Shown piece after piece: positions 11,060-21,428 of a stretch of DNA of 31,071 nucleotides. The notes below the pieces were generated by a model. The model saw only the letters and a list, made by a program, of their open reading frames with translations. It did not search any database and had not been told where the DNA came from. Positions within the stretch are counted from its first letter, which is position 1. Each line of letters starts with the position of its first letter. The translations under genes were made by a program, and so were the position numbers. Source of the stretch: Plakobranchus ocellatus (taxonomy: Eukaryota > Mollusca > Gastropoda > Plakobranchidae); the NCBI GenBank assembly GCA_019648995.1, contig BLXT01004553.1, forward strand, positions 310,011 through 341,081, in the 5' to 3' direction.

Positions 11060-12259
11060 CTAGGAGTGTTTGTATTTCTGAAGCCTGTCCACACAAGACA
11101 GCTTATAAGGTGAAGGAACTGATGTGAAGCCAATGTTAGGTTTCAACGATGGAAGATTCGCTGGGTCCGGTGATACGAATTCAAATCTTTGAAACATGGA
11201 AGACAAGAAAAGGAAGAGCTCCATTTTGGCTAGAGCTTCACCGACACACGATCTACCGCCAACTGAGAAGGGAATGAATTCTTCTCTTTGAAGTACACTA
11301 CCGTCTGCGGACAGGAATCTTCCCGGGCTGAACTTTTCTGCATCATCTCCCCAGATTTTAGGATCATGAAGGACGGAGTCCAAGTCAGGAATGACTGTTG
11401 TCCCTTGAGGTATACCATAATTGCCGACTGTCACATCTTCACGTGTTTTGTGCATTACAGAGAAAGGCACAATACTAGCCAAACGCTGAGTTTCCTTGAT
11501 GACAGCTGCAAGGTAAGGCAATCGTTCTTGGTCGGCCATAGTTGGTAGTTTTTCTTGACCCAATTCGCGATCTAGTTCTTTGTGGATTTTTACTTGTACG
11601 CCAGGGTTGCAAAGAATGTAGAGGACACACCAAACTATTGTTGACGCAACGGTCTCAGTTCCTGCCGCAAACAGGTCAATAATGGTCTTTACCATGTTGG
11701 CGTCATCCAAAAAGGTTCGCTTTCCAGATTTCCTCTTTTCATTTTGCCTGCGCCTGTAAGAAAAAATGTAATTTCTGACGTTGTCATCACCTGAGTCAGC
11801 AGATTCTTTACTTTCAATCTCAGAAACAATTTCAACAAGCATGTTCTTGACATTGACCATGTTTTTCTCAATTACCCTGGCTTTAAAGAAATCTCCAGGC
11901 AAATGTTGAAGAAAGGGAAGGAAATTGATTGCAGCCGCTCCCTTGGCATTCTTCGCTATGTTTGTGAGACTCTCCGCAGCACTTTGGTAGCGAGGATCCT
12001 CATGGCTGAACCGCCTTCCTATGATGATAGAACAGATCACGTTAGATACACTGACGTGCGTAAAATGCTGGATATCGACCGGCTTTCCTTCCAACTCAGC
12101 CAGCTTATTCACATAGCAGTTCACTTCCTCGCGGATTCTCTCTGCTAATGTATTTGTACCCATGCCAAACTCTTTAAGGATTTGGTGCGTTGTGGATCTA
12201 AGCTCTTTCCAGACGGGTCCCGAAGAGAAAGCGATTCCTGTGTCACCCCTCCCGATGCA
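11060..12259 (-). CDS. P450 exon 3 (terminal, 1200 bp)
   Basis: This exon encodes residues 116-514 and the TAG stop at 11062-11060. The acceptor is CTCTCTTTCCTACAG directly before TGC (Cys116, in CIGRGDTG). Open sequence upstream to 12313 is intron. Carrying nearly 80 percent of the protein in one exon contrasts with the roughly nine-exon layout of vertebrate CYP2 genes and suggests intron loss in this lineage. Confidence 0.95.
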   Translation of the reverse strand, partial: CIGRGDTGIAFSSGPVWKELRSTTHQILKEFGMGTNTLAERIREEVNCYVNKLAELEGKPVDIQHFTHVSVSNVICSIIIGRRFSHEDPRYQSAAESLTNIAKNAKGAAAINFLPFLQHLPGDFFKARVIEKNMVNVKNMLVEIVSEIESKESADSGDDNVRNYIFSYRRRQNEKRKSGKRTFLDDANMVKTIIDLFAAGTETVASTIVWCVLYILCNPGVQVKIHKELDRELGQEKLPTMADQERLPYLAAVIKETQRLASIVPFSVMHKTREDVTVGNYGIPQGTTVIPDLDSVLHDPKIWGDDAEKFSPGRFLSADGSVLQREEFIPFSVGGRSCVGEALAKMELFLFLSSMFQRFEFVSPDPANLPSLKPNIGFTSVPSPYKLSCVDRLQKYKHS

Positions 12260-15200
12260 CTGTAGGAAAGAGAGAAATAAAATGCGTCTAGTATGCTTTT
12301 TGCTTTCAAGCATTTTGACCTAGGGAAAAGAATCATAATTTTATGAGGACAGTGTAATAAAAAAAAATTGTGCAACGGAAGAATGCTAGAATATCAACGT
12401 CACTATCATCATCATCAGCAGCAGCAGCAGCAGCAAAATATATTCATCATCATCATAATCAATATAATCGCTCTCGGAGACAATTTTTAAAAAATTCAAA
12501 ACTTCATCAAACTATGACAATGTATAAGAATTCCTTGCCACTACGGTTATTACTGGTTTTTTCGGTATAAGATGTCCTTTAGGTTACCAGCCATTTTCCC
12601 TTAAGTTATTTTTTTGATTTCCCATTACTAATAGTGGCATTTTTTTTTTAAATACCAAAGACGAAAGAGTTCATATCTGTCATCAAACAACCTTATAGGT
12701 TACCCTCATGAAACTACAATCTAGGAAAGAATACACAAATCAACGAAAAACCTCTTGGGCTCATTTACTCTAGACCGCTATATCCACAAGATGGGTACAT
12801 GTCGAAAACTGAATAACCAAAGCAAGAAGAGCTTTCGCTCGATTCAGAAAAATCAGGAAATCAGAAATCTTAGGATCAAGCGCAAAGATATGCTTTTCAA
12901 CACCAACGCCAAAAGCATCCTTATCTATGGATAGGAAACGTGGGCACTCACCAAAGGGAGTGCAAACCATCAGCAGATATTATCAATGACTACCTGAGGA
13001 GTACCCTAAAATCTAATATTTTGGAAACGAGTAATAATGGACGATACAGCAAAAAGAAATGATTGGAGCCACAAGGAGATGATGGAGATGGAATGGACAT
13101 ACCATGAAAAAACAAGGGACAGTCATAATCCGCCAAGCATAAAGATGTAAATTGCAAGGAAAAAGGAAGGCATAAGATCATGTGGAAAAGGAATTGAGAG
13201 ACAGCATCAAAAGAGACGGCAACAAACTTGTCAAAGCCTAGCCGAGTACAAAGTGGGACGGAGAGCTTTTGTTGCTGATCTGTACTCTCATGTCGTGTGA
13301 GAATGTCTAACAATGATGATGGATAGTTCTCGGCGCGTAAATAGGAGTTTGAATTAAAATTTTATTTATTAAAACTTATGTGCCGATGGAAGTAGTTAAT
13401 TATCATTTCCGAATTGGTGTTATTGAACTACCTTAATTATTGTCATAAACATTTTTGTGCTATTTAGTTATAGCTCTAGCTACACATTGCCTGTGGCAGA
13501 AGGTTCTTTTAAAGTACAGATATTGCTCTAAGACTTGCCAAAAACTGAATGAAAATTTAATTAATTTGAATCAAAAATAGTTTCAGAACAGTAAGGGTAC
13601 CTCTCTGTAGGTCTCCAAATTTATAAACATTAGAGATCTATCTTTGTCGATCTTCCCAACAATCTGTCAGCGCTCCCTTTTATATCTATAGCCCGCAGCT
13701 TCTACAAAATATTACTAATACAATACACATGTTAATTCAGACAATATAACACAAACAAACCATTTCAGTAAAGAGTAGAATCTACTGTCATATGTAATCA
13801 AAGTTAGCTAATAATATTGACCAATTAAATAGTGTCATTTAATACATGTATCTCCTTCAAACCTAAATATCAAAGTTTATCTCGTCCCCAGGATACAAAT
13901 CTAACAGGTTCCTACAATTCATCTTCTCACACCTTTCAGAAACTTCAATAAATTCCTAGATCCAAAAAGGTAAAAAAAAAAGACAAAATAGTAAAAGCAC
14001 TGTTAGATTATAATAGCCACAGCGAGGCTGACTTTAAACAAAATTAAATATTACAAATAAACAAGGCCGAATCAAAATATCAACTGTGCGAATCTAGATC
14101 TAGACTTAACCCACAACAGCCAATTTCGTCACAATTATAGTATTTCTTAAATCATTTGATTTTTATCACAGCTACTTCATCTATTAACATGATCTGGTTT
14201 TTCTGCATATTTACTCGCCCATTAATACCATCCGCACCCTACTGGGGTGCATTTTCAACCCCAACAGCCAAATTACTTTTGAAACAGATTTTCCTTATCA
14301 TATCCCCACAAAGAGAATATGTCTACAGTTAGCCAAAGTGACTCAGTAATCTCCATTTTTTTAGTAAATCTGTAGTTGACAGCCATTTTGCCCAAAGCAC
14401 TAAAAAGTGAACAAATTGTATGGCCAGCTTTAAAAGGTGAGTCATTGTGCTGTATTTGGAGATTTTTTTGATTTTTGCATGTTTATCAAAGATGAGCTTT
14501 ATGTTGATTGCTTAAATACAAAATTTAAGTAAAAGTTGCATGTTTTATTATGACTTTAGACCTAAACAAAATGCAACCTAGTAGTAGTAGGGAGTGAATG
14601 GCATGAAAGGGGTGGTTAGACTGTTATAGTGGTATAAATGACATGAACATACTCATAAAAATTCCTTGGAAACTGGTGAAGTTACTTTCATAGCAGGATT
14701 TCATAACATAATTACATATTTTTTTTTGTTTAAATTAAGCCAATGTAGGATTTTTGAGAGCATATTTGAACTATTTTCCTTATCTTGTCTGTTTTCAATG
14801 ATTTTATGCAGGTCAGAAGAGATGCTTGGTGGTGACTGAGTCGTCTAAATATTCAACTAATATTCTTATTGTATTTGCTTTCAATATTCTTCCATTTCTT
14901 TTTTAGCCAATTAGTCATTTGCTGAATGTAGAATATGAGATAGGATTTCTTTTTCAGCTTTTGCACAGGCTGATTCTCACCGACATAATTTTTTTTTCAA
15001 TTTTACTGCTCATGAGGTGCTTGCCATGCTCGAAGATTGGGATTTTTCAATTGCTGACGTTTATTTAGCTCCACCAGGTATGGTGACTTTTATAGTGACA
15101 ATGAAAATGAAGGGGCTGTGCGTTTGATAGTCTGTCTGAAAATCAGCTCAATGCAGAAGCTGAGCTTGCAGTTCATTTAGCGATTGGTGGAGTCCGCCTC

Positions 15201-15535
15201 AGTAATAATGCTAATAGCATTGACTAACACATTAAGTGATCCCACAAAGGGCGACATTACCCACGAACTCTTAAGAAAGTTTGGCGATGGCGAGTATAAC
15301 TTCCACAAGACATTCAAAGCATAATAACAGAAATGACCTCAGAAGACGGAAGGCACCAAACTTTCTCAGCCAAGACCTAAATTTCTTAGGAGGATTTCAA
15401 TTTTTGATAATGAGGTGATTAAGTTTATTTTTCAATTTATATCAAGAACATAATTTATGCCTGGCCAAAGGCAGATGCTTGGAAAAAGACTAAAGAGGAA
15501 ATAAGCCTTTATAAAATTTCAAGTTTTTTGTTTCT

Positions 15536-15582
<47 letters not shown>

Positions 15583-15603
15583 NNNNNNNNNNNNNNGATG
15601 ATT

Positions 15604-15668
<65 letters not shown>

Positions 15669-17550
15669 AATAACACATAGAAAAAAGGCAAAAAAGGTTA
15701 AAGATGATGATGATGAATATCAAGCGTCAGATTATAAGCAAAAAGTACTCAAATCAGTAAATATAAAGGTTTAAAGAATTATTTTAATTATACTACCAGT
15801 TGCAAATAACGCCAGCCTCTAGTGCCACATGCACCCTAGTAGGGTGTCACAATTATACGTAACGACAAGAATGCATTAAATTGTCATATATACAATGTTG
15901 ATACGCCAAAAGTCTTAATATTGCTACAACAAAAAATCCGTACATTTCCATGTATTCTAATTTTGGCATTCATTGGTTAAAATGTTTTCAATTTTGTTCA
16001 CGTATCTTTACTTGTTTTTGAGCCACAGATTTTACTGTTACTATTGAAATCCATCTTAATTTTATTCGTGTGCTATCGAGCTTTTGAAGTTTCGATATAA
16101 CGTTATAGAATCTCTCGCATACTTTCGCCCGCGTATTCAATCTGTTCTAACGGCAAGATAACATTTTTGCTTCATAGAGAAGATGTAAATTGACTAAATG
16201 TGTTAGTTTGATAAAAACTACGCCAGTTTTAGATCTAAAACCATAATCTTTTAAAGTAATAATAGTGTTAGTATTCCAATCCTAATACAATAATAAAGAG
16301 AAAAGGTAACGATTTGGAAAATTTTAAACGAGGCATATTTAGTTGAGAAGAGCATCTACAGTAATTATTTTTTAATAATGCAGTTTACGAAGAAAGGAAT
16401 ATAAATCACTCCACAATCTTCTATGTGTCACTAAGTTAACACTGAGAAATTAAATAAATTGAGAACAAATATCAATAAAATTGCATTAATTACCGTATTT
16501 AGAAACATTTCAGGCCTATCCGAGGAAACTGCCCCTTTGTGCACAAACATCTCCTTGATGCTGCTAAAGCCGCCGACAACAACAACGAGAGTATTGCCGA
16601 AATAAATGCTGGAAAAAAATCACAGGCTTTTCGTTTACTTTGGCTTTCAAAAATATTGATGTTGATAAATCATATTAGGAAAAAATTGATTTTGAACACA
16701 CCTTACAGGTAGCAGTAGACTACTAGTAGCATTATATAGAGGAATAGCCCACGTTTACTTAGAAAAGCTCGTTTTAACATGTACAATCATTCTGAGGATT
16801 TTTAAATCTTTAAAAAACACTTAAGAAAACAAAATCAAACATAACCTTTCTTGATATATGTGCATTTAATAAGATGTAAATTAAATCTAACTTTTTATTG
16901 CCATTGATGAAATGCTAGTGTCGTCCTTTTCAAATTAAAGCGCTATTTTCGTTTTCATTTTTTGCCCTACTGGAAAACACTGTTGCGGTTATATTTTGTT
17001 TCAGTTTTTTCACCACTTTAATGTAATAAATGATGTTAAAAACATTGCATCTTAAATCGAATGATAATTAAGATTGAAATAAACTATTTAAAGTAAATCA
17101 ATTATTGTTTTTGTACTTACAGCTTTAAAAAATTGCGAATCAAATATATTTAAGTCATGCCCTTTAAATTAACCTTTTAAAAGTGGAGGCATCCAAAATC
17201 GCGTCCTAATAAACCAAGTTCCTGGTATTTCGCACAATTTTAGTCTAAATTATCCAGAGCGTTCAAATTAGTTCTTGCACTATAATTCGCATAGTCTAGA
17301 TAAGGCAAACCATACTATACCTGAAAATGTCACCACACTGTTTGTGCCAGGTTTTGAATTGACTTCGAATGTCCTCCTCCATGTTAAAGATGTTTCCCAA
17401 CAAAGGCCATGGCCGAGCTGGGCACGGAGGCAGATTGTGACGGGCTCTCTTACTTTGGTGTAGAGCAAAGAAGTAACAGCATCCCAGCAGAATGCTTACT
17501 GATGCCAGGAGTGTTGTACTGTGGTCCAGCTGTATAATATCTGAGAACAT
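11060..17550 (-). CDS. Cytochrome P450, CYP2 clan (three exons, complete)
   Basis: This gene encodes a microsomal (class II, CPR-dependent) heme monooxygenase that would oxidise a lipophilic endogenous or foreign substrate at the ER membrane; the substrate cannot be read from sequence. Exons are 17550-17321, 16608-16494 and 12259-11060, joined with GT-AG introns in phases 2 and 0 to 515 codons including the stop. Residues 12-30 form a hydrophobic anchor and 40-53 the proline hinge (LPPCPARPWPLLGN). Trp132/Arg136 match the C-helix WxxxR. AGTET is at 314-318 (I helix), E371/R374 in KETQR (K helix) and PGRF at 427-430. FSVGGRSCVG at 446-455 carries the heme ligand Cys453. A length of 514 is typical. 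The start at 17550 is chosen because an anchor follows it directly and its context is ACAATG. No break is visible. CYP2U/CYP2J-like is the nearest description; the subfamily is unknown. Confidence 0.95.
12403..12458. repeat. Short (ATC)n(AGC)n(ATC)n compound repeat in intron 2
   Basis: Runs of ATC, then six AGC, then ATC again lie about 140-200 bp upstream (in gene sense) of the exon 3 acceptor. Confidence 0.85.
12765..13325 (+). pseudogene. 3' end relic of an RTE-like LINE (in P450 intron 2, antisense)
   Basis: Plus-strand fragments read FNTNAKSILIYG then ETWALTKGS (12893-12975, with a stop in between). Near 13090-13160 they read WNGHTMKK, IIRQA and LQGKRKA, again with stops and frame changes. 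The order matches the C-terminal region after the RT of RTE-type LINEs (family pattern FNTNVKSVLLYGxETW ... WIGHTLRK ... RQALxWNPQGKRKxGRP). The segment ends in AACAATGATGATGGA, like the short GAT-type tail of such elements. It is a 5'-truncated, long-dead copy. Its position inside the P450 intron and opposite orientation suggest little effect on splicing. Confidence 0.75.
13326..14959. other. Unassigned intron 2 DNA
   Basis: AT-rich sequence with no recognised element. It carries an AGATCTAGATC-type motif at 14093-14106 and a GCACCC/GGGTGC-like short palindrome near 14235. Confidence 0.5.
14960..15480 (+). pseudogene. N-terminal relic of a piggyBac-like transposase (in P450 intron 2, antisense)
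   Basis: Ordered fragments in changing frames read FTAHEVLAMLEDWDFSIADVYLAPP (about 14998-15077), SDNENEG, FDSLSENQLNAEAELAVH (about 15124-15178), then a WRWRV/DLPQDI-like patch and IFDNEVIKFIF (about 15395-15435). They resemble the acidic N-terminus (xxPPDxxxxSDEDSxDED, DNLSxNQLxAEAE) and the LFFDDEVIELI block of PGBD-type piggyBac proteins. The DDD catalytic core is absent: the GAT microsatellite starts about 60 bp later. Several stops and frameshifts show it is dead. Confidence 0.65.
15535..15669. repeat. (GAT)n microsatellite with an N gap
   Basis: GAT runs on both sides of a 14-N gap (15583-15596), with one ATT interruption just after it. The true length is uncertain. Poly-Met and poly-His frames are artefacts. 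Confidence 0.95.
15670..16493. other. Unassigned intron 2 DNA
   Basis: AT-rich with no recognised element. A short palindrome CACCCTAGTAGGGTG lies near 15832-15846. Confidence 0.5.
16494..16608 (-). CDS. P450 exon 2 (115 bp)
   Basis: This short exon reads IYFGNTLVVVV, then GFSSIKEMFVHKG and SSDRPEMFLNT. It supplies the beta-1 strands and the SxRP segment expected between GDIFR and CIGRGD in CYP2 proteins. The acceptor is TTTTTTTCCAG before C and the donor is ACG|GTAATT. Its first base completes Ser77 with the last two bases of exon 1. A length of 115 keeps the frame into exon 3 exactly. Confidence 0.93.
16609..17320. other. P450 intron 1 (712 bp)
   Basis: Bounded by GTATAG at the exon 1 side and TTCCAG at the exon 2 side on the minus strand. 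It is AT-rich with no recognisable insert. Confidence 0.85.
17321..17550 (-). CDS. P450 exon 1 (first coding exon)
   Basis: This exon encodes residues 1-76 and two bases of codon 77. It contains the N-terminal membrane anchor, a basic SKRAR stop-transfer stretch and the proline-rich hinge. The donor is TTTTCAG|GTATAG. The frame stays open upstream to about 17706, but those residues are not P450-like and are probably 5' leader. The promoter is not identified. Confidence 0.92.
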
Positions 17551-17709
17551 TGTCCGCTCCTCTTTATAGTAATGATGATGCTGTAGCGGAATAATCAATA
17601 ATCTTGTCTTCGTAAAAGTAGCTTCAGAAACTAAAGCTTTGCAATTTTTTCTAGGGGGGAAAAGAAAGTTTATATTGATAAATGGAACTCTAACTATAAA
17701 CATCACCTT

Positions 17710-17887
17710 TTTTCTCTCTGTGATCCCCTTTTTCTGTCTATTTCTGTCTGTTTCTCTGTTAATTATCTCAGTCTGTCTCTCCTTCTCGCAATTTATCAGT
17801 ATTTATGGATCTTTCTGTTTTTATATTAGCGGCTATCTATTTCTTTCATTCTATCTTTCTATCCCCCTCATCATCATCATCATCATC

Positions 17888-17955
<68 letters not shown>

Positions 17956-18330
17956 CATCCATCCATCCATACATCCATCCATTTTTTCTAGTTGGCTACC
18001 TATATCTCAACCTATCCCGATAAACAGTTAGGCCTACAATGATATGCATTCATCTGTAATACTTATCCCTGTTTCTGAACCTGTCTTTCCCACCTGTCTT
18101 GGCACTGTCTTTCGCACAATTTTCCCCTCTCTACAACTTTAATAGTTACCTCTATCTCTGACTCTGTCTTTCACACACCTTTTTTCTCCCTTTTTCTTTC
18201 TATTCTTCTCCGTCCGTCCATCTTTTTAGATGCCAGTTTTTTATCTTTAACTCTCACTCTCTCTCTCTTTCTTTTTCTCTTTTACTCCTGTTCTCTGTCT
18301 ATGAATCTTTCATAAAATCTACCTACCTAC

Positions 18331-18386
<56 letters not shown>

Positions 18387-18402
18387 TTATTTATCTATCT
18401 AA

Positions 18403-18478
<76 letters not shown>

Positions 18479-18543
18479 TTTCGCCTACTTATCGAATTTT
18501 ACTTTTATTTATCAATCTACTGATTTATTTATATGTCTGTCCA

Positions 18544-18574
<31 letters not shown>

Positions 18575-18601
18575 GAGTGTCTGTCTGTCTGTCTGTCTGA
18601 G

Positions 18602-18644
<43 letters not shown>

Positions 18645-18650
18645 ATAAAA
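17710..18650. repeat. Pyrimidine-rich microsatellite cluster upstream of the P450 start
   Basis: About 940 bp with a strong C/T bias on the plus strand holds (ATC)n at 17867-17892, (TC)n at 17891-17949, (CATC)n at 17952-17983, (ATCT)n at about 18328-18478 and (TGTC)n at 18536-18645 with two GAGTG interruptions. On the P450 coding strand this is GA-rich. The (GA)n block lies about 340-400 bp upstream of the start codon. No coding sequence is supported. Confidence 0.93.
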
Positions 18651-18915
18651 ATCATTTTATATATCTCTATCTCTATGTTTTCATGAAGTTTTCAGTGTTT
18701 CTCATTTCTTCTATTTCTTAAAGATTTTTTTTACAGTTTATTGATTCCTTGCTAAAAACACTATTTCACCTATGGTGATAGATTGAAGCGAACTATGGTG
18801 TGGCAATTTACGATTTAAATAAGAATAACAAATAAATTAACCTTTAGATTACTTTGATGTATTTCACACACACTGAAATTTGAATTGTCTAAGGTTTTGG
18901 TTTAAATGATAATAT

Positions 18916-18918
<3 letters not shown>

Positions 18919-18969
<51 letters not shown>

Positions 18970-18990
18970 TATATATGTGTGTGTGTGTGT
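18919..18990. repeat. (AT)n(GT)n microsatellite
   Basis: An AT run of about 22 copies, a short ATAATTATAT interruption and then about eight GT copies. Confidence 0.97.
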
Positions 18991-18999
18991 ATAAATATC

Positions 19000-19069
19000 T
19001 GCACCGGCTGCTCTCTTGGATGTATGGATGGATGGATGGATGGATGATATCAGGAGAGCAGCTGGTGCA
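19000..19069. repeat. Inverted repeat enclosing a (GGAT)n run
   Basis: Arms 19000-19018 (TGCACCGGCTGCTCTCTTG) and 19051-19069 are inverted copies with two mismatches. The 32-nt spacer is mostly GGAT repeats. The right arm also opens the possible LINE-tail frame that follows. Confidence 0.75.
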
Positions 19070-19158
19070 CAATGGCAGAGAAAGGCACAAGATCGGAGGA
19101 AATGGAAGACATCTGCAGAGGGCTACATCCTGCAGTGGATGAACAAAACCTCCAAGTA
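19063..19158 (+). pseudogene. Possible LINE ORF2 C-terminal tail
   Basis: The plus frame reads GAQWQRKAQDRRKWKTSAEGY and stops at 19156-19158. A basic W-x-x-x-A-x-D-R-x-x-W pattern close to the stop is common at the extreme C-terminus of LINE ORF2 proteins. Only about 30 residues are visible, so the call is tentative. Confidence 0.35.
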
Positions 19159-19759
19159 ACCAAGTATAAATATAAAGGTCTTCATTGATATGTGACATCG
19201 TATCCAAGCACCATAATTTTTTTTCCAAAAACGTTATCATTTTATTCTATATAGACTTCCATCATCTGAAATACTTTTTAGAGCTTGAACATTTCCTGTT
19301 TAAATAGATCATAAAGAAGCTTTATAGTAACGATAACATCGTGGTGGAAAACTAATGCAAAATAAAAATATGTTTATTATTCCTAGGCCTACTACTCTAT
19401 CAACATTTTCGATGCAATGCGCTTTGGTAAAGTTGATTTTAAAAGTTACAACAACAAAAAAATTATATCACCTCTAAGAAGCTATTTTTATAATCACACA
19501 GCTATAGAATTATTTTCTTTTCTATGAGAAATATCACCAATAAATTCTGTGTAGCTTCCGAACAGTCTCTAAAATTTCAAGAGCTTCCGAGGATTCCAAA
19601 GTTTCTTGATAATGCATTAACTAGAGATAATACAAACTTGGTAATGAAGGTTTGGTCAATGCAAGCGACGTCCTGTCAAAGGTCACCTGAAGGCAAGTGA
19701 ACCCAGTGTTTGAACTTGTCGAGATACTTTAAGCCCTTTTGACCTTGAGAATCACGAGT
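19159..19759. other. Unassigned AT-rich DNA
   Basis: I see no gene or element in this stretch. Confidence 0.5.
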
Positions 19760-19965
19760 ATCAAAAGATTATAATTTACTGGGGTCAGTTTAGTTAAGTT
19801 TAGTTGTGTATATATTTTGTCCGAAAGGTATCTCAGGCTCTCAGCGGCTCGAACCTGTGACGGAAGGGTCCCTGCAGATCTCAGGTCGGGGAAGGGAGGG
19901 GGGGGGGAGGGGGGGGGGAGGGGGGAGATCACTATCCACTGTGCGGCGAAAAGCTACTGTTGAGA
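19760..19965 (-). mobile_element. Probable tRNA-derived SINE with an expanded poly-C tract
   Basis: On the minus strand an A-box-like CCGCACAGTGG (19946-19936) is followed by ATAGTGATCT. A B-box GGTTCGAGCCG (19855-19845) lies downstream, as in the RNA polymerase III promoter of tRNA-related SINEs. Between the boxes a C/T tract (plus-strand G runs, 19895-19927) has expanded, making the A-B distance about 80 bp, longer than in a tRNA. The 3' boundary and family are not determined. Confidence 0.5.
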
Positions 19966-20240
19966 CTCAGACATGAATAATCTAAGCACTTAAAGTCTAT
20001 CTAAGACAAAGGAGAGGCGGCAAATAAAAAAAAAGGGAGGGGAAGGAAGGAGATGGGAGGGAAGTGTCAGAGATAAAGGATTCGGAGAGTGGAGGAAAAC
20101 AGAGAGAAGGTGAAAGAGAAGGTTGGGCTGATTAGTGACATATTTAAGAATATAATACAGAAATTAACATTATGTGAAATTTTTCCTCTGCAAGAAAGCC
20201 ATGATTCAGTCGGCTCTACCGTCATCTTTAGAAGAAAATT
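19966..20240. other. Purine-rich intergenic DNA
   Basis: GA-rich, low-complexity sequence at about 20005-20135, followed by ordinary AT-rich DNA. No gene is seen. Confidence 0.5.
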
Positions 20241-20453
20241 ATGCAATTAAAACAGTATTTTAAAAAATCGGAAGACCTTGCTTTAGTAATTGTATTAATA
20301 AAACAACCTGAAATTGTAGACTTATTTGGACTGTTTTGTGAGGAAAGTGGTGAACACATAAATAAAAATAAAATATACTACGAAGTTGCTAGGATTCAAG
20401 ACTTAATAAAAAGTAATGCATACAATTCTAGATTTGTTGAAGGCAAATTATAA
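20241..20453 (+). CDS. Small hypothetical open frame (weak)
   Basis: A 70-codon ATG-to-stop frame with a mixed hydrophobic and charged composition (LALVIVLIKQPEIVDLFGLF, then an acidic, Lys-rich half). I recognise no family, signal peptide or splice partner. The local AT content makes a chance frame of this length plausible. Confidence 0.15.
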   Translation: MQLKQYFKKSEDLALVIVLIKQPEIVDLFGLFCEESGEHINKNKIYYEVARIQDLIKSNAYNSRFVEGKL

Positions 20454-21330
20454 TTTTAACTCAAATTTTAGTTGTATCAATTTCGATTGTTTCTAATTTT
20501 TGTAAACTTTCTTATTACAACAGCGACACTTTTTAAAATTAAAATTCCTTACCTGATTTTTTTACACGAGGTTGTCAGATTAGATTCTGTCATTTAAAAG
20601 GCGAAGGATAGATGAAGAAAAATGCTTTTCGGCCATCTAATTTCACATTGGAAAACACACTCTATATCCATATAACTAGACAATGGCCAATTGTAGAGGT
20701 CGGGAGTGAAGACTTGGCATAGCTAATGGTTGCTCTGCTCTTTCGATATTAGTTTCAGAGTGTAAAAATGTAAAAAAGATAAAGTAAACAGTCATCTGAA
20801 ACAGTAAATATCTTGCTCGACAGTATCAGCTTACCTTTGCCTGTGAAAGCTCCTGATGGTTTCTGGTTTTTTTCCCCTTGGTGATTACAAATGATTGACC
20901 AATCCGTATGAAAAAAGGGCATGTAAAAATTCTGCGACCCAAATTCACCCAATCTCTTGACCTCAGCTGACCTGACCTGACTTTACGAAACCTGACTTGA
21001 CAAAGCAAGGAACCAGAACTGGCTCTACTAGCAGCAAAATATTCTTATTTTCTCTTATTACAATATTATGAGCTACAGCAACAAAAAGAAGTAGCAGGAG
21101 GTCCAGAGACTGGAGGAGAGACCGGGAACTGCCTGTTTGATATGTAATCAATGAGCGGTCCTGAATACGCATTAATTTTCATGTTGGTAAATTAAAGAAT
21201 CAGTAATCGGCTGTATCAATCCTGTCTAGTGAATAGTGTTTAGATTTAGCATTTGCTGTGCGTTATCATATTATTCATTAAAGGCTTCATCACAATATAG
21301 ATGGCGGAGTGCTCTAAATTGTTATAATTT
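20454..21330. other. Unassigned intergenic DNA
   Basis: No gene is recognised. A short degenerate tandem of CCTGAC-like words lies at about 20961-21000. Confidence 0.45.
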
Positions 21331-21341
21331 TCTCTCTCTGC

Positions 21342-21375
<34 letters not shown>

Positions 21376-21428
21376 GTGTCTGTGTGTGTCCCTCTCTATT
21401 TATATAGCTATGCCCTCTCTCCCTCCCA
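21331..21428. repeat. (TC)n pyrimidine block
   Basis: A TC-rich run, purest at 21347-21375, continues through TG and CCCTC words to about 21428, where strand bias reverses abruptly. Confidence 0.9.

Noticed and set aside
17562-17568. TATAAAG as a TATA box for the P450 gene
   Set aside because: It lies only about 12 bp upstream of the chosen start codon, so transcription from it would begin inside or after the ATG.
17551-17706. Extended P450 N-terminus starting upstream of 17550
   Set aside because: The extra residues are His/Tyr-rich and not P450-like, and the membrane anchor follows the Met at 17550 directly.
18902-19240. 112-residue minus-strand frame
   Set aside because: It runs through AT and GGAT microsatellites and overlaps the inverted repeat; no protein family is recognisable.
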